From: Actinomycetes bacterium
GTDB taxonomy: Bacteria; Auribacterota; JAJCYG01
NCBI GenBank assembly: GCA_029263055.1
Contig: JAJCYG010000087.1
Coordinates: forward strand, 1 to 47,390
DNA length: 47,390 nt
Direction of reading: 5' to 3'
Shown here: positions 8,875-18,682 of the stretch, piece after piece
Numbering within the stretch: the first letter of the stretch is position 1
How the letters are laid out: the number at the start of each line of letters is the position of its first letter
Program-made: the position numbers and the translations under genes
Notes under the pieces: generated by a model
Told to the model about the DNA's origin: nothing
The model's input: only the letters and a program-made list of their open reading frames with translations
Databases searched by the model: none

Positions 8875-10807
8875 ATCAATAGGTAGTCTTTTTCTTTTAT
8901 TGATACTCTTTTCTTTTAATAGTGCTTTTGCACAACAAAAGAAAGCGCAAACCGAAGAGGAAAAAATAGCACAAAGAGAAAAAGAAACGCTGCTTTGGGA
9001 AGAAGCTCAAAGAGAAGCAGCAAAAGTAAAAAAAGTTCTTCTCGTTTACCAGCAAAAAATTCCTGATGGGGCCAAATATGATGCGGTCCATGCTTTGCGT
9101 AATCAGATCTCTCACTTTAATACCCGTATTGTGCCGATAAAGAGCTCTAAATACGAACCAGGTATGCTTCAGTTCTACGATGTGGTTTTCTATGTAGGGT
9201 TTAATGACAAGGAGCCACCCCCAAAGATTTTTTACGAAGATGTGATTGATGCAGAGCAAACAATCTGTTGGCTTTATGCAAATGCAGGTCCTGTTGTGAA
9301 TCGAGAGGGTGATACTTTAGGTTTTCGTGTTTCAGAAAAAACAGAATTTGGATTTAATTCTCTTAGTTATGAAGGCATTTCATTTAGCCGGTCCGGAGAT
9401 GATGCTTACGTCATTACGATTACAGATCGAAAAAAAGCAAAACCACGTGCGAGTTATTTTCGTCGGAATGAATATGTCCCTTATGCTGTTCAATCTGACA
9501 ACTTTTGGTATGTGAGTGATCTCCCTTTCTTCTTAGATAGTTCGGGGCATATTTTTTGTGATTTGTTGCACGAGGTTTTTAAAGAGCCTCATTCATCCTA
9601 TAAATATGCCATGATCCGAATTGAAGATGTTCATCCTTATCGCGACCCAAAACAACTCAGGAAAGTAGGTGATATTTTCAAAAAATATAAGATCCCCTTT
9701 TCCTTTGCCATTATTCCTGTCTACACAGATCCTGAAACCAAAGAACGGGCCACGCTTGCTGAAAAGCCTTATCTTATAGCGGCAATGCAATACCTTCAAG
9801 AAGTAGGGGGAACCCCTATTTTGCATGGTTACACCCATCAGTATCGATCAGAGTCGGGTGAGGGCCATGAGTTTTGGGATATTAATAATGACACTCCTAT
9901 TGCGGAAGATTCTGAAAAATGGATTCGAGATAAATTAAATAAGGGTGTTGATCTTTGCGCAGACAATGGCATTTTTCCCCTAGCTTGGGAGACTCCCCAT
10001 TATGGTGCTTCAGAATTAGATTATAAAATTTTTAGTGAGATCTTTTCTACTGGAGTGGAGCGGATGCAGCTTTCAGACCTGACAAGTCAAGCTTCTCAAA
10101 GTTATCCTTACTTTATTCAAAGTAGGAACGGTCGTTGGATTGTCCCTGAAAATTTAGGCTATGTCAGTTATAGAGAAGGACAAACCGTTGATAAAATTCT
10201 TGAAGAGGCTTACAAAATTCTTGTGGTTCGAGATGCGGTTGCTGTTGGTTTTTTTCATCCTTATGTTGAAACAGAACATCTAGAGAAAATGATCATTGGT
10301 TTAAAAGATTTAGGTTACTTTTTTTTAGATATGAAGACGCTTCCTAATCAAGTTAAAACCGATAAGTGGCAGATCTATTCAGGATTGCCTTATTTCTATG
10401 GAGAAACTGAAAACAAAAAAGTTTTTTACAATCGTGAGATTACTCCCATTATTAATTTAGATATTGAAAATAAATATATTTATTCTTTTGTCATGAGCAA
10501 AAAATTTAAAAAGAAAGACATTGACGTGAGTGAAGATCCTGTAAATGGAGATATTCTCACACGCATCCCTCGGTATCAAGAAGGGGTGTTTGTGATTCGA
10601 ATAGGAGATGAGCCTAAGGTAGGCTTAAAAAGTTTTGAGCACTGGGCATTAAGAACCTTTTTAGGTACAGATTCAAGGGGTGTTGCAGACTCGATGATGC
10701 GATTGCTGATGTGGGGATTGTTTATCATTACTGCGCTCCTGCTTGTCTTTTTGCTTGTAATTTTCATTAGTTTTGCTTTTACGAAAAGGAAGGGCAATCG
10801 TGTTTGA
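8855..10807 (+). CDS. DUF2334 polysaccharide-deacetylase-like protein, membrane anchored
   Basis: 650 aa with a signal peptide (SIGSLFLLLILFSFNSAFAQ), a long extracytoplasmic region and a C-terminal transmembrane helix. The DUF2334/CE4-like core has EDVHP (257-261), with the likely metal Asp, and HGYTH (324-328), the HxxxH metal motif, followed by ETPHYGAS. It probably removes acyl groups from the nascent polysaccharide in the periplasm, like PgaB or PelA. The substrate is not proven. The start at 8855 is chosen because the signal peptide begins there; an upstream ATG at 8813 would add 14 charged residues. The last 8 nt overlap the GT2 gene. Confidence 0.85.
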   Translation: MKKKVLRSIGSLFLLLILFSFNSAFAQQKKAQTEEEKIAQREKETLLWEEAQREAAKVKKVLLVYQQKIPDGAKYDAVHALRNQISHFNTRIVPIKSSKYEPGMLQFYDVVFYVGFNDKEPPPKIFYEDVIDAEQTICWLYANAGPVVNREGDTLGFRVSEKTEFGFNSLSYEGISFSRSGDDAYVITITDRKKAKPRASYFRRNEYVPYAVQSDNFWYVSDLPFFLDSSGHIFCDLLHEVFKEPHSSYKYAMIRIEDVHPYRDPKQLRKVGDIFKKYKIPFSFAIIPVYTDPETKERATLAEKPYLIAAMQYLQEVGGTPILHGYTHQYRSESGEGHEFWDINNDTPIAEDSEKWIRDKLNKGVDLCADNGIFPLAWETPHYGASELDYKIFSEIFSTGVERMQLSDLTSQASQSYPYFIQSRNGRWIVPENLGYVSYREGQTVDKILEEAYKILVVRDAVAVGFFHPYVETEHLEKMIIGLKDLGYFFLDMKTLPNQVKTDKWQIYSGLPYFYGETENKKVFYNREITPIINLDIENKYIYSFVMSKKFKKKDIDVSEDPVNGDILTRIPRYQEGVFVIRIGDEPKVGLKSFEHWALRTFLGTDSRGVADSMMRLLMWGLFIITALLLVFLLVIFISFAFTKRKGNRV

Positions 10808-12050
10808 GTCAGTTCTACTTGATCTTTTTTTTGTTTTATCTATTTTTTGTATCTGGCTCATGCTTGTTTACAATGCGGTCTTGATCTCTTTGGCTTTTCT
10901 TTATTCCAAGAAAAACGAATGGAATACTCAAATGTTACTTCAAGAGACCAAAGAATATCCCCCTGTTTCTGTGATTATCCCTGCACATAATGAAGGGGTT
11001 GTGATGGAAACAACGCTTCAGAGTATGGTTAGCCTTGATTACTCAAAAGAAGATTTAGAGGTGATTGTTATTAATGATGCTTCTACAGATAATACCGAAG
11101 AGATTATTAAGGAGTTTGCTGCAGAATACCCATGGATTAAGCTTGTCAATGTGCCTAAAGAGCAGTCTGCAAAAGGAAAGTCAAATGCTCTTAATTATGG
11201 CCTCTCTGTCTCAAAACATAACTTAATTGCTATTTATGATGCAGATAATTCACCTGAGCCCGGTTCTTTAAGGATTTTAGTGGCAGGAATTATTGGAGAT
11301 CCTCAAATAGCGGCTACAGTGGGCAAGGTACGCACTATTAATAAAGAGAAAAATATCTTAACCAAGTTTATTAACATTGAGTTTATTGCTCACCAGTGGA
11401 CGGCTCAAGCAGGAAGATGGGTCATGCATCATATTGTGATGCTTCCAGGAACCAACTTTGTTTTAAGAAAAGACATTTTAAATGAAGTGGGGGGGTGGGA
11501 CACCACCTCTCTTACTGAAGATACTGAATTAAGTCTTCGAATCTTAAAAACAGGCTATAAAATATGGTTTCTTCCTTCTGCGATCACTTGGGAGCAAGAG
11601 CCAGAAGAATGGGCGGTTTGGTTTAAGCAACGCCAAAGATGGGTTGAAGGCAATTACCATATCATTTGGAAGTACTTTCTTGAGGGATTTGGCAATTTTA
11701 AACTTTTCATAAATATGTTGTATATGTTGTTTACTTACTATAGTTTAATAGTGTTTATATTATTTTCTGATATCCTGTTCATTCTAGGATTTATGGAACT
11801 TGCAAAGGTGAATGTGGCTGGCCCCATTTTACTGATGTGGTTTTGTGCGTTTATCATGTTTATTGCCCAGATTTTAATTGCTTTAGGGCTAGAGCAAAGA
11901 GAAGTCACGCTTAGCAATGTGTTCTCTATTATTTTAATGTATTTTACTTATTGTCAGATGTGGCTTGTGATGGCGATTAAGGTGATGTGGAAGCCACGAT
12001 TAACTAAAAAAGAAGCAGCGCCTCACTGGGAAAAAACGCAGAGGTTTTGA
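10800..12050 (+). CDS. Family 2 processive glycosyltransferase (PgaC/BcsA-like polysaccharide synthase)
   Basis: 416-aa inner-membrane synthase. One N-terminal transmembrane helix, a cytosolic GT-A domain, then a cluster of hydrophobic helices. All processive GT2 motifs are present: NDAS (Asp93), DAD (147-149), TED (239-241, general base) and QRQRW (277-281). The length and lack of a C-terminal PilZ domain resemble PgaC or hyaluronan-type synthases more than BcsA. The start is GTG at 10800, with AGGAAGGG 5 nt upstream, inside the end of the previous gene; an ATG at 10773 lacks this signal. The sugar donor is unknown; a UDP-HexNAc is suggested by the 2-epimerase later in the operon. Confidence 0.93.
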   Translation: MFESVLLDLFFVLSIFCIWLMLVYNAVLISLAFLYSKKNEWNTQMLLQETKEYPPVSVIIPAHNEGVVMETTLQSMVSLDYSKEDLEVIVINDASTDNTEEIIKEFAAEYPWIKLVNVPKEQSAKGKSNALNYGLSVSKHNLIAIYDADNSPEPGSLRILVAGIIGDPQIAATVGKVRTINKEKNILTKFINIEFIAHQWTAQAGRWVMHHIVMLPGTNFVLRKDILNEVGGWDTTSLTEDTELSLRILKTGYKIWFLPSAITWEQEPEEWAVWFKQRQRWVEGNYHIIWKYFLEGFGNFKLFINMLYMLFTYYSLIVFILFSDILFILGFMELAKVNVAGPILLMWFCAFIMFIAQILIALGLEQREVTLSNVFSIILMYFTYCQMWLVMAIKVMWKPRLTKKEAAPHWEKTQRF

Positions 12051-14296
12051 TGCAGTACATCAAGGGATATCTTTTAATTGGGTTAATAGGGTTTGTTCTT
12101 CTCTTTACGAGCGCACCTGCGTTCAGTCAGTTTTTTGGTCGTACAAACAACAAGGAAAAATCAGACACTAAAAAAGTTGATTCCAAAGTCGAAAAAGCTT
12201 CTGCTTCAAACAAATTAGCGACTCCTGAAAAAGTTAAAACTATAAGATCAGGTGCTCATGCTGCCACAGCTGAAATATATTTGTCTGAAAAAGAAGACCT
12301 TATTTATGTGGGCCTTCATTCTTATCAAAGTCTTTGGTTTCGTATTCCTGTTTCAGTTAGAAAGCCAATAAGTGGAGAATTTAAACTCTATTTTGCCTTT
12401 TCAACCATTCTGATTCCTGAGACATCCAACATCACCCTTTCAGTCAACGACATTCCATTAAAAAGTATTACACTGAAAGATCGCGACCCTGAAATAAGTG
12501 AAGAAATATTTACCATTCCAGCCGGTTTTTTAAAAGAAGGGCTGAACCATCTTCGTATCCAGCTTTATGCTCAGGCAAGTACAGATGAATGTAAAGATAT
12601 TGATAATCCTGCTAACTGGTATGTGATTAAAAGGTCTTCAGTCTTAAACCTGTTCTATAATGATACTCCGTCTCAAAACTTAGCTCATTTTCCAGAACCT
12701 CTTTTAAGGATGGAAAGTTTTTCAAAAAATGGAATGACTTTCATTGTTCCTAAAAAAGCATCTACGACTTTGATTGAAACTCAGGCCAATACAGCTAAGC
12801 AATTAGGTGCCTTGAGCCAAGAAACATCTGATGACGTTCCTATTTATGGTCATAGCGAAGTGCTGCCGAAAGAAAAAAATATTTTAAAAAGTAATTTAAT
12901 TGTCATCAATAAACAATCCGATCTTCCTTTTGGGTTGACCAAGGAGCTTCCTCTTGGACAAGATTTGGCTCAATATGCGTTAGATCTTTCACCTTGGTCA
13001 GAGAGTGCGGTTATTTTTTCTGTTTCGTCTGATGAAGTGCGCCACTTAAAACCAGCTGTTAATGTGATGATCAGTGATATTTTGAGAAGAAAGTTAAAAG
13101 GAAAAGAAAAAAGTTTAGATCCTTATTATGGCCCTTATTCTCGACGCTCATTGGCGGATATTTTTTCTTTAAGGCGGACGTTTGAGAACTTGGGTTATGA
13201 TGATCAGATGATTCGAGGCTCTTTTTATAATGAGAGTGCGTATTACTTTGCGATTCCTGCTTCTTGGCGGCTTAAAAAAAATGCAGCCATAAACTTTGTG
13301 ATGGATCTGTCGCCTCTTTTAGTGAACAACCAATCTGAAATGTCTGTTTTTGTGAATGGTCTATTTGCTGACAGTGTAAAACTAATAGCTGATAGAAACG
13401 ATTCTAAAATAGTACGTATTGAACTTCCTTCAGAAGTTCTTTTAGATAAAGGTTTTGAAATTAATGTTCGTTTTTATTTAGACATTGGCCAAAAAGGGTG
13501 TGAACGCCGCTTTCCTGAAAAAGCATGGGTGCTGATGCATAAAGAATCGTATGTTTCTTTACCTCACGTTGATAAAACAGGGCTGACACTTAAAGACTTT
13601 CCCGCTCCTTATATGTTAAATAATAAAGTGAGTTTGCCTCTTATTATTATTCCGGATGAACCTGACAATAATGCGCTTGGCGCCTTGTTTCGATTTGCTT
13701 TTACGTTAGGTCAGTATCTACCTCAAAGCCAAAAGTGGCTTATTGTAAAAAGGTCAAGCGAAGTGACTGATGATGACCTTCAAAAGAACTTAGTTGTTTT
13801 GGGCAGAGCAGAAACAAATAGTTTTTTTAGTCGAATAAACCCTGATTTACCGATCTCATTTGACTTAGAAGATTCAACTCCATTTATTACACGAACCAGT
13901 GCCCAGGATGATGAAGAAGCAAAGCTAGATGGAAATTATCAGTGGAACTTACCCGCTGATTTTAGGGGCGAGATTGGCTGTGTTGAGTTGATAACCAATC
14001 CATGGAATAAAGAAAAATCAATTGTGGTTATAACAGGCTCTGCTGAATACCTTTTATCTGATGCTGTTAATCTTATCCGTAACCGCGCGAAAATGGCTTT
14101 GATTAATACTAAGATTGCTATTATTAGTTCTGAAGGAAGTGTGATTCCTTATACTGATAAAGCTTTAGATCAAGAAACAATTGATTTGAAAAGGGATGCG
14201 CTTCGAGCAAGAGTCCCTATGTTTCTCATTATTGTTGTGACTCTTATTTTTGCCATTGTGATCAGTATCTACTTCATGCAAAAAAATAAAAGATAA
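12050..14296 (+). CDS. BcsB-like periplasmic polysaccharide synthase subunit
   Basis: 748 aa: signal peptide ending FTSAPAFSQ, a large periplasmic region and one C-terminal transmembrane helix (MFLIIVVTLIFAIVISIYFM) with a short basic tail, the topology of BcsB. Paired jelly-roll carbohydrate-binding and flavodoxin-like modules are suggested by two repeats of the type LYFAFSTILIPETSNITLSVNDIPL and INFVMDLSPLLVNNQSEMSVFVNGL. BcsB guides cellulose through the periplasm and is needed for BcsA activity; a matching role with the GT2 is inferred. The start is ATG at 12050 with GAGG at 12041-12044; the GT2 stop overlaps by 1 nt (TGATG), implying translational coupling. A TTG at 12047 is unlikely. 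Confidence 0.9.
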   Translation: MQYIKGYLLIGLIGFVLLFTSAPAFSQFFGRTNNKEKSDTKKVDSKVEKASASNKLATPEKVKTIRSGAHAATAEIYLSEKEDLIYVGLHSYQSLWFRIPVSVRKPISGEFKLYFAFSTILIPETSNITLSVNDIPLKSITLKDRDPEISEEIFTIPAGFLKEGLNHLRIQLYAQASTDECKDIDNPANWYVIKRSSVLNLFYNDTPSQNLAHFPEPLLRMESFSKNGMTFIVPKKASTTLIETQANTAKQLGALSQETSDDVPIYGHSEVLPKEKNILKSNLIVINKQSDLPFGLTKELPLGQDLAQYALDLSPWSESAVIFSVSSDEVRHLKPAVNVMISDILRRKLKGKEKSLDPYYGPYSRRSLADIFSLRRTFENLGYDDQMIRGSFYNESAYYFAIPASWRLKKNAAINFVMDLSPLLVNNQSEMSVFVNGLFADSVKLIADRNDSKIVRIELPSEVLLDKGFEINVRFYLDIGQKGCERRFPEKAWVLMHKESYVSLPHVDKTGLTLKDFPAPYMLNNKVSLPLIIIPDEPDNNALGALFRFAFTLGQYLPQSQKWLIVKRSSEVTDDDLQKNLVVLGRAETNSFFSRINPDLPISFDLEDSTPFITRTSAQDDEEAKLDGNYQWNLPADFRGEIGCVELITNPWNKEKSIVVITGSAEYLLSDAVNLIRNRAKMALINTKIAIISSEGSVIPYTDKALDQETIDLKRDALRARVPMFLIIVVTLIFAIVISIYFMQKNKR

Positions 14297-14313
14297 AAAG
14301 TAAAGAATCTAAA

Positions 14314-15924
14314 ATGAAAACTATATCACTTTTTCAAACAATATTTTTCTTTTGTTTTTTAACGGTGATTTGTTCTTCTCCAAAAAGTTTTGCCATTGAT
14401 CGGAAAACAGAACTTAATTTAACCCAGCACGAAAGAGATTTGTTGTTGCGCGCTCATATGGCTAAAACTCTCAAAAAGTATGATCGAGCTGAGAAAGCTT
14501 ATCAAAAGCTCTTAGACCATTCTCCAAGCTTGATCGATATACAAAGAGAGCTTGCTGAGCTTTATATCGAACAAAAAAAATGGAAAGAAGCGGCTGATGG
14601 GTATCGAGAAGTCCTTTTTCTTGATCCTGACGATGTGGAGTCGCGTTTTCAATTCGCACAAATACTTTTATGGGACAAGCAGTTTGAAAAAGCAGAAAGA
14701 GAGCTTCTTGGTCTCTCAGAAACACATCCCGATGAAGAAGAAATTCTAGAAAAACTCATAGACCTTTACCTTGAAAAAGAAAATTGGCAAAAGGCTTTAG
14801 CGCTTTTAGATCGATTGATAGCCGTTAATCCTTATAGCCGTACACTCCGTATGCAACGGGGTCGTGTTTTAACGTGGAGTTTGCAGTATGATTTGGCGAT
14901 AGGAGCGTTTAATAATGTTTTAGAAATTTCTCCTGGTGATTATGAGGCGCGTAAAGAACTTGCCTATATCTACGGATGGAAAAAAGAATGGGTAGAAGCA
15001 GAAACAAGATTGGGTGAGCTGATTGAAGAAAATCCTTCTGACATGGATCTTCAAAAAGAATTAGGTGAGATCTATTTTTATCAAAATAAGTATGATGCGG
15101 CTAATGAGATTTATTCGCAGATCATTACATATAATCCTCAATCAAGCCAGCAGTTGAGTGGCCGTTTGAGTGAGTTAAGAGCTGTGAGCGCACCTGTTTT
15201 ATCTGCAAATTATTTTTACTTTTATGAAAAAGATCAAGATGCTGGGACTTCCTCAGACAATCACCAATGGCTTGTTGATTACGCGTGGCCTTTAAATGAT
15301 AAATTTAAGGGGACCATTATTTCAGGTTACCGCTTTGATTCGGTCACAAAAAACACCCCTATTTTTGGCGCAGCTGTTCAATTTGAATTGTTTCCTAGAG
15401 TCTTTATAGAACCTAGAGTCACAGTTGAGCCAAACAAAAAGATCAATCCAAGACACAAATACCGTTTAACAGTGGGTCATACTTTTAATCCTTCGTTTGA
15501 AATTCAACTCTATGATGAGTACACGAAATTGTGGAATGATAATCGTGCTAATTCAGTCGCCTTATTTATTACAATGCGTCCTTTAGCAGATAAGACCTTT
15601 CGTGTCCGTAATGCGACTATTTATGATTGGATCCATGCTCCTTCTGATTTTTTTATTCGTGTTGATAAGCCAGAAGGAGCGCGGTTAGACAAATGGTCCA
15701 ATTCGACTACCTTTGAAAAAGATATTAAAATAAATGAAGGCTTTACTGTGACCCCGGGTTATACCTTTGGTTATGATCAGACAGCGACAAAATCACAGAC
15801 GGTCTTTGGAAGTATGACCCTTTCAGGCCCTCGTTATAGTTTTATTTCAAGTGTTTCATATGGTTGGGATTCAGATAACTTTATCTATAAATCGATTGGT
15901 TCTTATTTTTCCTGGAGATTCTAA
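14314..15924 (+). CDS. TPR / outer-membrane beta-barrel exporter (BcsC/PgaA-like)
   Basis: 536 aa. Signal peptide (cleavage near KSFAID), about seven tetratricopeptide repeats (residues 40-290; e.g. YDRAEKAYQKLLDHSP, WKEAADGYREVLFLDPDD), then about 240 residues of alternating amphipathic strands ending in YFSWRF, with a terminal Phe typical of BAM-assembled barrels. This is the arrangement of BcsC, PgaA and AlgK-AlgE exporters, but with a much shorter TPR arm than BcsC. Role: outer-membrane secretion pore for the polymer, with the TPR arm contacting the periplasmic proteins. It follows the BcsB-like gene by 17 nt. Confidence 0.9.
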   Translation: MKTISLFQTIFFFCFLTVICSSPKSFAIDRKTELNLTQHERDLLLRAHMAKTLKKYDRAEKAYQKLLDHSPSLIDIQRELAELYIEQKKWKEAADGYREVLFLDPDDVESRFQFAQILLWDKQFEKAERELLGLSETHPDEEEILEKLIDLYLEKENWQKALALLDRLIAVNPYSRTLRMQRGRVLTWSLQYDLAIGAFNNVLEISPGDYEARKELAYIYGWKKEWVEAETRLGELIEENPSDMDLQKELGEIYFYQNKYDAANEIYSQIITYNPQSSQQLSGRLSELRAVSAPVLSANYFYFYEKDQDAGTSSDNHQWLVDYAWPLNDKFKGTIISGYRFDSVTKNTPIFGAAVQFELFPRVFIEPRVTVEPNKKINPRHKYRLTVGHTFNPSFEIQLYDEYTKLWNDNRANSVALFITMRPLADKTFRVRNATIYDWIHAPSDFFIRVDKPEGARLDKWSNSTTFEKDIKINEGFTVTPGYTFGYDQTATKSQTVFGSMTLSGPRYSFISSVSYGWDSDNFIYKSIGSYFSWRF

Positions 15925-15936
15925 AGGGTTTATTTT

Positions 15937-17043
15937 ATGAAAAAGAAAGTCCTCGTTGTTTTTGGCACACGACCTGAAGCTATAAAAATGGCGCCTGTTA
16001 TTGAAACTCTAAAAAAGGATCGTTCGATTAACTGCAAGGTCTGTTTTACGGGCCAACACTATACCATGGCAAAACAGGTGATCGATTTTTTTAACATCAA
16101 AGTGGATCACGAGTTAAAGGTCATGAAAAAAGGGCAAACACTTGAATACCTCACAAAAGTGATGGTCCCTAAAATGAGCGAGCTCCTTGATAAGGAAAAA
16201 CCTGACTGGGTTTTTGTTCAAGGGGATACAACCACCGTTTTTCTGGTCGGCCTTGTTGCCTTTTATAAAAAGATTAAAGTCGCTCATGTTGAAGCGGGAT
16301 TAAGAACACATGATAAATATTACCCCTTCCCTGAAGAGATGAACCGACGATTAGTTGCTCCTGTGACAGATCTTCATTTTGCGCCAACAAAACGTGCCAA
16401 AGAAAACCTTCTTCTAGAAAATTTTTCTTCCAAGAATATCTTTGTGACAGGAAATACTTCCATTGATGCTTTGTTGTGGGCTCGCAAAATTATTAAAAAA
16501 GAATACCCTAAGTTTAAAAAAATAAACTTTAGTAAAAAGATAGTATTAGTGACAGCGCACCGAAGAGAAAGTTTTGGAAAACCAATGGAAGAGATGTTTC
16601 GAGCAATGGTTGACATCGTCAAACAAGACTCAGATGTTGAGGTTCTCTACCCAGCTCATTTAAATCCAAATGTTCGAGAAAAAGTCGCCAAACTGTTGAT
16701 GAAAAATAAACGCATCCATATTATGGACCCTATTCCTTATGATGAGCTTGTCTACTTGATGCAAAAGTGCACACTCATTTTAACGGATTCAGGTGGTATT
16801 CAAGAAGAAGCCCCTTCCATTAAAAAACCCGTCTTAGTGATGCGCGACGAGACTGAGCGGCCCGAAGGAGTGAAGTTAGGTGTCTCTAAATTAGTCGGCC
16901 GCAAACGAAAAACCATTGTTTCAGAAACCCTGAGCTTACTTTCCTCTAAAAAGAAATACCAAAGCATGGTCAAAGGGAAAAATCCTTATGGGGATGGAAA
17001 AGCCTCTCAACGCATCCTCCAAATCTTAAAAAAAGCTAAGTAA
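15937..17043 (+). CDS. wecB: UDP-N-acetylglucosamine 2-epimerase (non-hydrolysing)
   Basis: 368 aa, GT-B fold cytosolic enzyme that interconverts UDP-GlcNAc and UDP-ManNAc. Family signatures visible: GTRPEAIKMAPV near the N terminus, GQHYTMA, VQGDTTTVF, HVEAGLRTHDKYYPFPEEMNRR, TGNTSIDAL, TAHRRESFGKP, TDSGGIQEEAP and RDETERPEGVKLG. Length is typical. It starts 12 nt after the exporter gene with AAAGGG ahead of the ATG, so it belongs to the operon and points to a ManNAc-containing polymer. No UDP-ManNAc dehydrogenase follows, so ManNAc rather than ManNAcA is the simpler guess. Alternatively it could feed another surface glycan. Confidence 0.95.
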   Translation: MKKKVLVVFGTRPEAIKMAPVIETLKKDRSINCKVCFTGQHYTMAKQVIDFFNIKVDHELKVMKKGQTLEYLTKVMVPKMSELLDKEKPDWVFVQGDTTTVFLVGLVAFYKKIKVAHVEAGLRTHDKYYPFPEEMNRRLVAPVTDLHFAPTKRAKENLLLENFSSKNIFVTGNTSIDALLWARKIIKKEYPKFKKINFSKKIVLVTAHRRESFGKPMEEMFRAMVDIVKQDSDVEVLYPAHLNPNVREKVAKLLMKNKRIHIMDPIPYDELVYLMQKCTLILTDSGGIQEEAPSIKKPVLVMRDETERPEGVKLGVSKLVGRKRKTIVSETLSLLSSKKKYQSMVKGKNPYGDGKASQRILQILKKAK

Positions 17044-17046
17044 GCT

Positions 17047-18093
17047 ATGGACCCTTCTTCTCAATCAGATTGTTGTGATTCGAAAAAGAAAACAAACATT
17101 GATTTTCTTTTATGGGGGTGTTTGTCTGTTGTTAGTCTCTTTTATCTTTTTCATCTCTTTGTCTCTTCAACCCTTTCGCCTCTCTCTTTTGTGACGCCAT
17201 TTGCTCTTTCTGTTTTTGAGCTAATCAATACAATGTGGTGGGGAATTTTAATTGGCGTCTTGACTGTTGGGTTGCTTGCAAAAGTGCCGCGTGAATTTGT
17301 AATGGCTATTTTGGGTAAGAGTGGCACGTTTGACTCTATTTTTCGTGCGGTTATGGGAGGCGTGCTGCTTGACTTGTGTAGTCATGGCATCTTACTGGTT
17401 GGGTCTAAGCTTTATGAGCGTGGGGCTTCAGCAGGGCAAGTTATTGCTTTTCTGGTGGCAAGCCCGTGGAATTCTTTTTCATTAACATTTATTTTAATTA
17501 CTTTAATTGGTTTGAAGTGGACGCTGTTGTTTATTGTTTTGTCCATGCTGATCGCTATTGTGACAGGCCTTATTTTTGATTTTCTTGTTCGTTTAAAAGT
17601 GTTGCCACATAATCCCAACCAAGTTGATCTTCCAAAAGATTTTAAATTTTTCAAAGAGGCTAAAAAAGGTTTAAAAGAGACAAGCTATTCTTTTAAATTC
17701 TTTACAGAACTATTTAAGAACGGATTGTTAGATTCACGCATGGTGATTCGTTGGATTTTGTTTGGAGTTTTATTAGCCAGCTTAGTGCGAACGTTGATCT
17801 CTTCTGAACATTTTTCAACTTATCTCGGCCCTTCTTTAATGGGGCTTGGTTTCACATTGGTGATTGCGACAATCTTAGAGGTCTGTTCGGAAGGTTCGAC
17901 CCCTTTGGCTGCTGATTTATTGACGCGGGCCAATGCACCGGGAAACAGCTTTGCTTTTTTAATGACTGGAGTGGCAACCGATTACACTGAAATCATGGTT
18001 TTAAAAGAGACCACCAAATCATGGAAAATATCTCTCTTCTTGCCCCTTATTACTGTTCCGCAGGTTCTTGTTATTGCTTGGTTCTTAAATTAA
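17047..18093 (+). CDS. ArsP/DUF318-type permease
   Basis: 348-aa inner-membrane protein with about eight or more transmembrane helices. The two halves carry related family segments: GVLLDLCSHGILLVGSKLYERG followed by AFLVASPWNS in the first, and LEVCSEGSTPLAADLLTRA in the second, as in ArsP_1 (DUF318) permeases. Members export trivalent organoarsenicals or, in the SO_0444 group, metal ions. The N terminus has a Cys pair (SDCCDSKK), a possible soft-metal site. It starts 3 nt after wecB, so it may be on the EPS transcript although unrelated in function. The arsM-arsS pair about 10 kb downstream makes methylarsenical export attractive, but this is inference. Confidence 0.8.
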   Translation: MDPSSQSDCCDSKKKTNIDFLLWGCLSVVSLFYLFHLFVSSTLSPLSFVTPFALSVFELINTMWWGILIGVLTVGLLAKVPREFVMAILGKSGTFDSIFRAVMGGVLLDLCSHGILLVGSKLYERGASAGQVIAFLVASPWNSFSLTFILITLIGLKWTLLFIVLSMLIAIVTGLIFDFLVRLKVLPHNPNQVDLPKDFKFFKEAKKGLKETSYSFKFFTELFKNGLLDSRMVIRWILFGVLLASLVRTLISSEHFSTYLGPSLMGLGFTLVIATILEVCSEGSTPLAADLLTRANAPGNSFAFLMTGVATDYTEIMVLKETTKSWKISLFLPLITVPQVLVIAWFLN

Positions 18094-18103
18094 ATCAAAT
18101 TGA

Positions 18104-18586
18104 TTATTTGGGTGGGGCTAAAAGTTCCATGAATTCAGGGTGACGAATCAGCCCTCCTTCATAAGCAGTGAAGTAAAAGAAGACAAGTGAAGTGAAAAGA
18201 CTTAATAAAATGATTAAACGAAAAGGGCGGATTAAGCAGATCTTTTTAATCGCTTCAGCTAAAAAAGCAAACAGAGCTAAAACTCCAGCAATGCTTGCCG
18301 CCCATGTTGCTAGTTCTGCTTTTTCTTCGTGTCGGTCAATCTGTGTCTCAGTGACATTTTCTAATTTGCTCACCATTTCATGAGCATTTTCACCTGTTTC
18401 ATGTACAGGATAGAGAAAAGCAGCTGAAACAATAATGAGAAACCAACCGACTTTACGCCAGGCAGTGCAAGAGGAGAGTTCGGAAAGAACTAGAACAAGG
18501 AAGGCAAAGAAAAATCCCACCATAGGGAGATGGTTTAGAATGACATGCCAGTGAGCGGCATTGTGTGGCCAAGCTTCTAGTCCCAT
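18104..18586 (-). CDS. Small four-helix membrane protein of unknown function
   Basis: 160 aa with four predicted transmembrane helices (about residues 15-35, 43-60, 92-112, 122-142). Conserved-looking His residues line helix ends: HWHVILNHLPMVG at the N terminus, the HETGENAHE loop, and YEGGLIRHPEF at the C terminus. This recalls DUF2231-type or b-type heme membrane proteins, but I cannot assign heme binding. AAAGG lies about 9 nt before the start. It converges on the ArsP-like gene with a 10-nt gap. Confidence 0.75.
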   Translation of the reverse strand: MGLEAWPHNAAHWHVILNHLPMVGFFFAFLVLVLSELSSCTAWRKVGWFLIIVSAAFLYPVHETGENAHEMVSKLENVTETQIDRHEEKAELATWAASIAGVLALFAFLAEAIKKICLIRPFRLIILLSLFTSLVFFYFTAYEGGLIRHPEFMELLAPPK

Positions 18587-18682
18587 TTATCTTGCCTTTC
18601 TTCCCAGAATTTGTATAATCTACGCCTGTTCTATATATTGTAGAAAACAGGAACATATTTGTCACCCCACATTCTCATCTCT

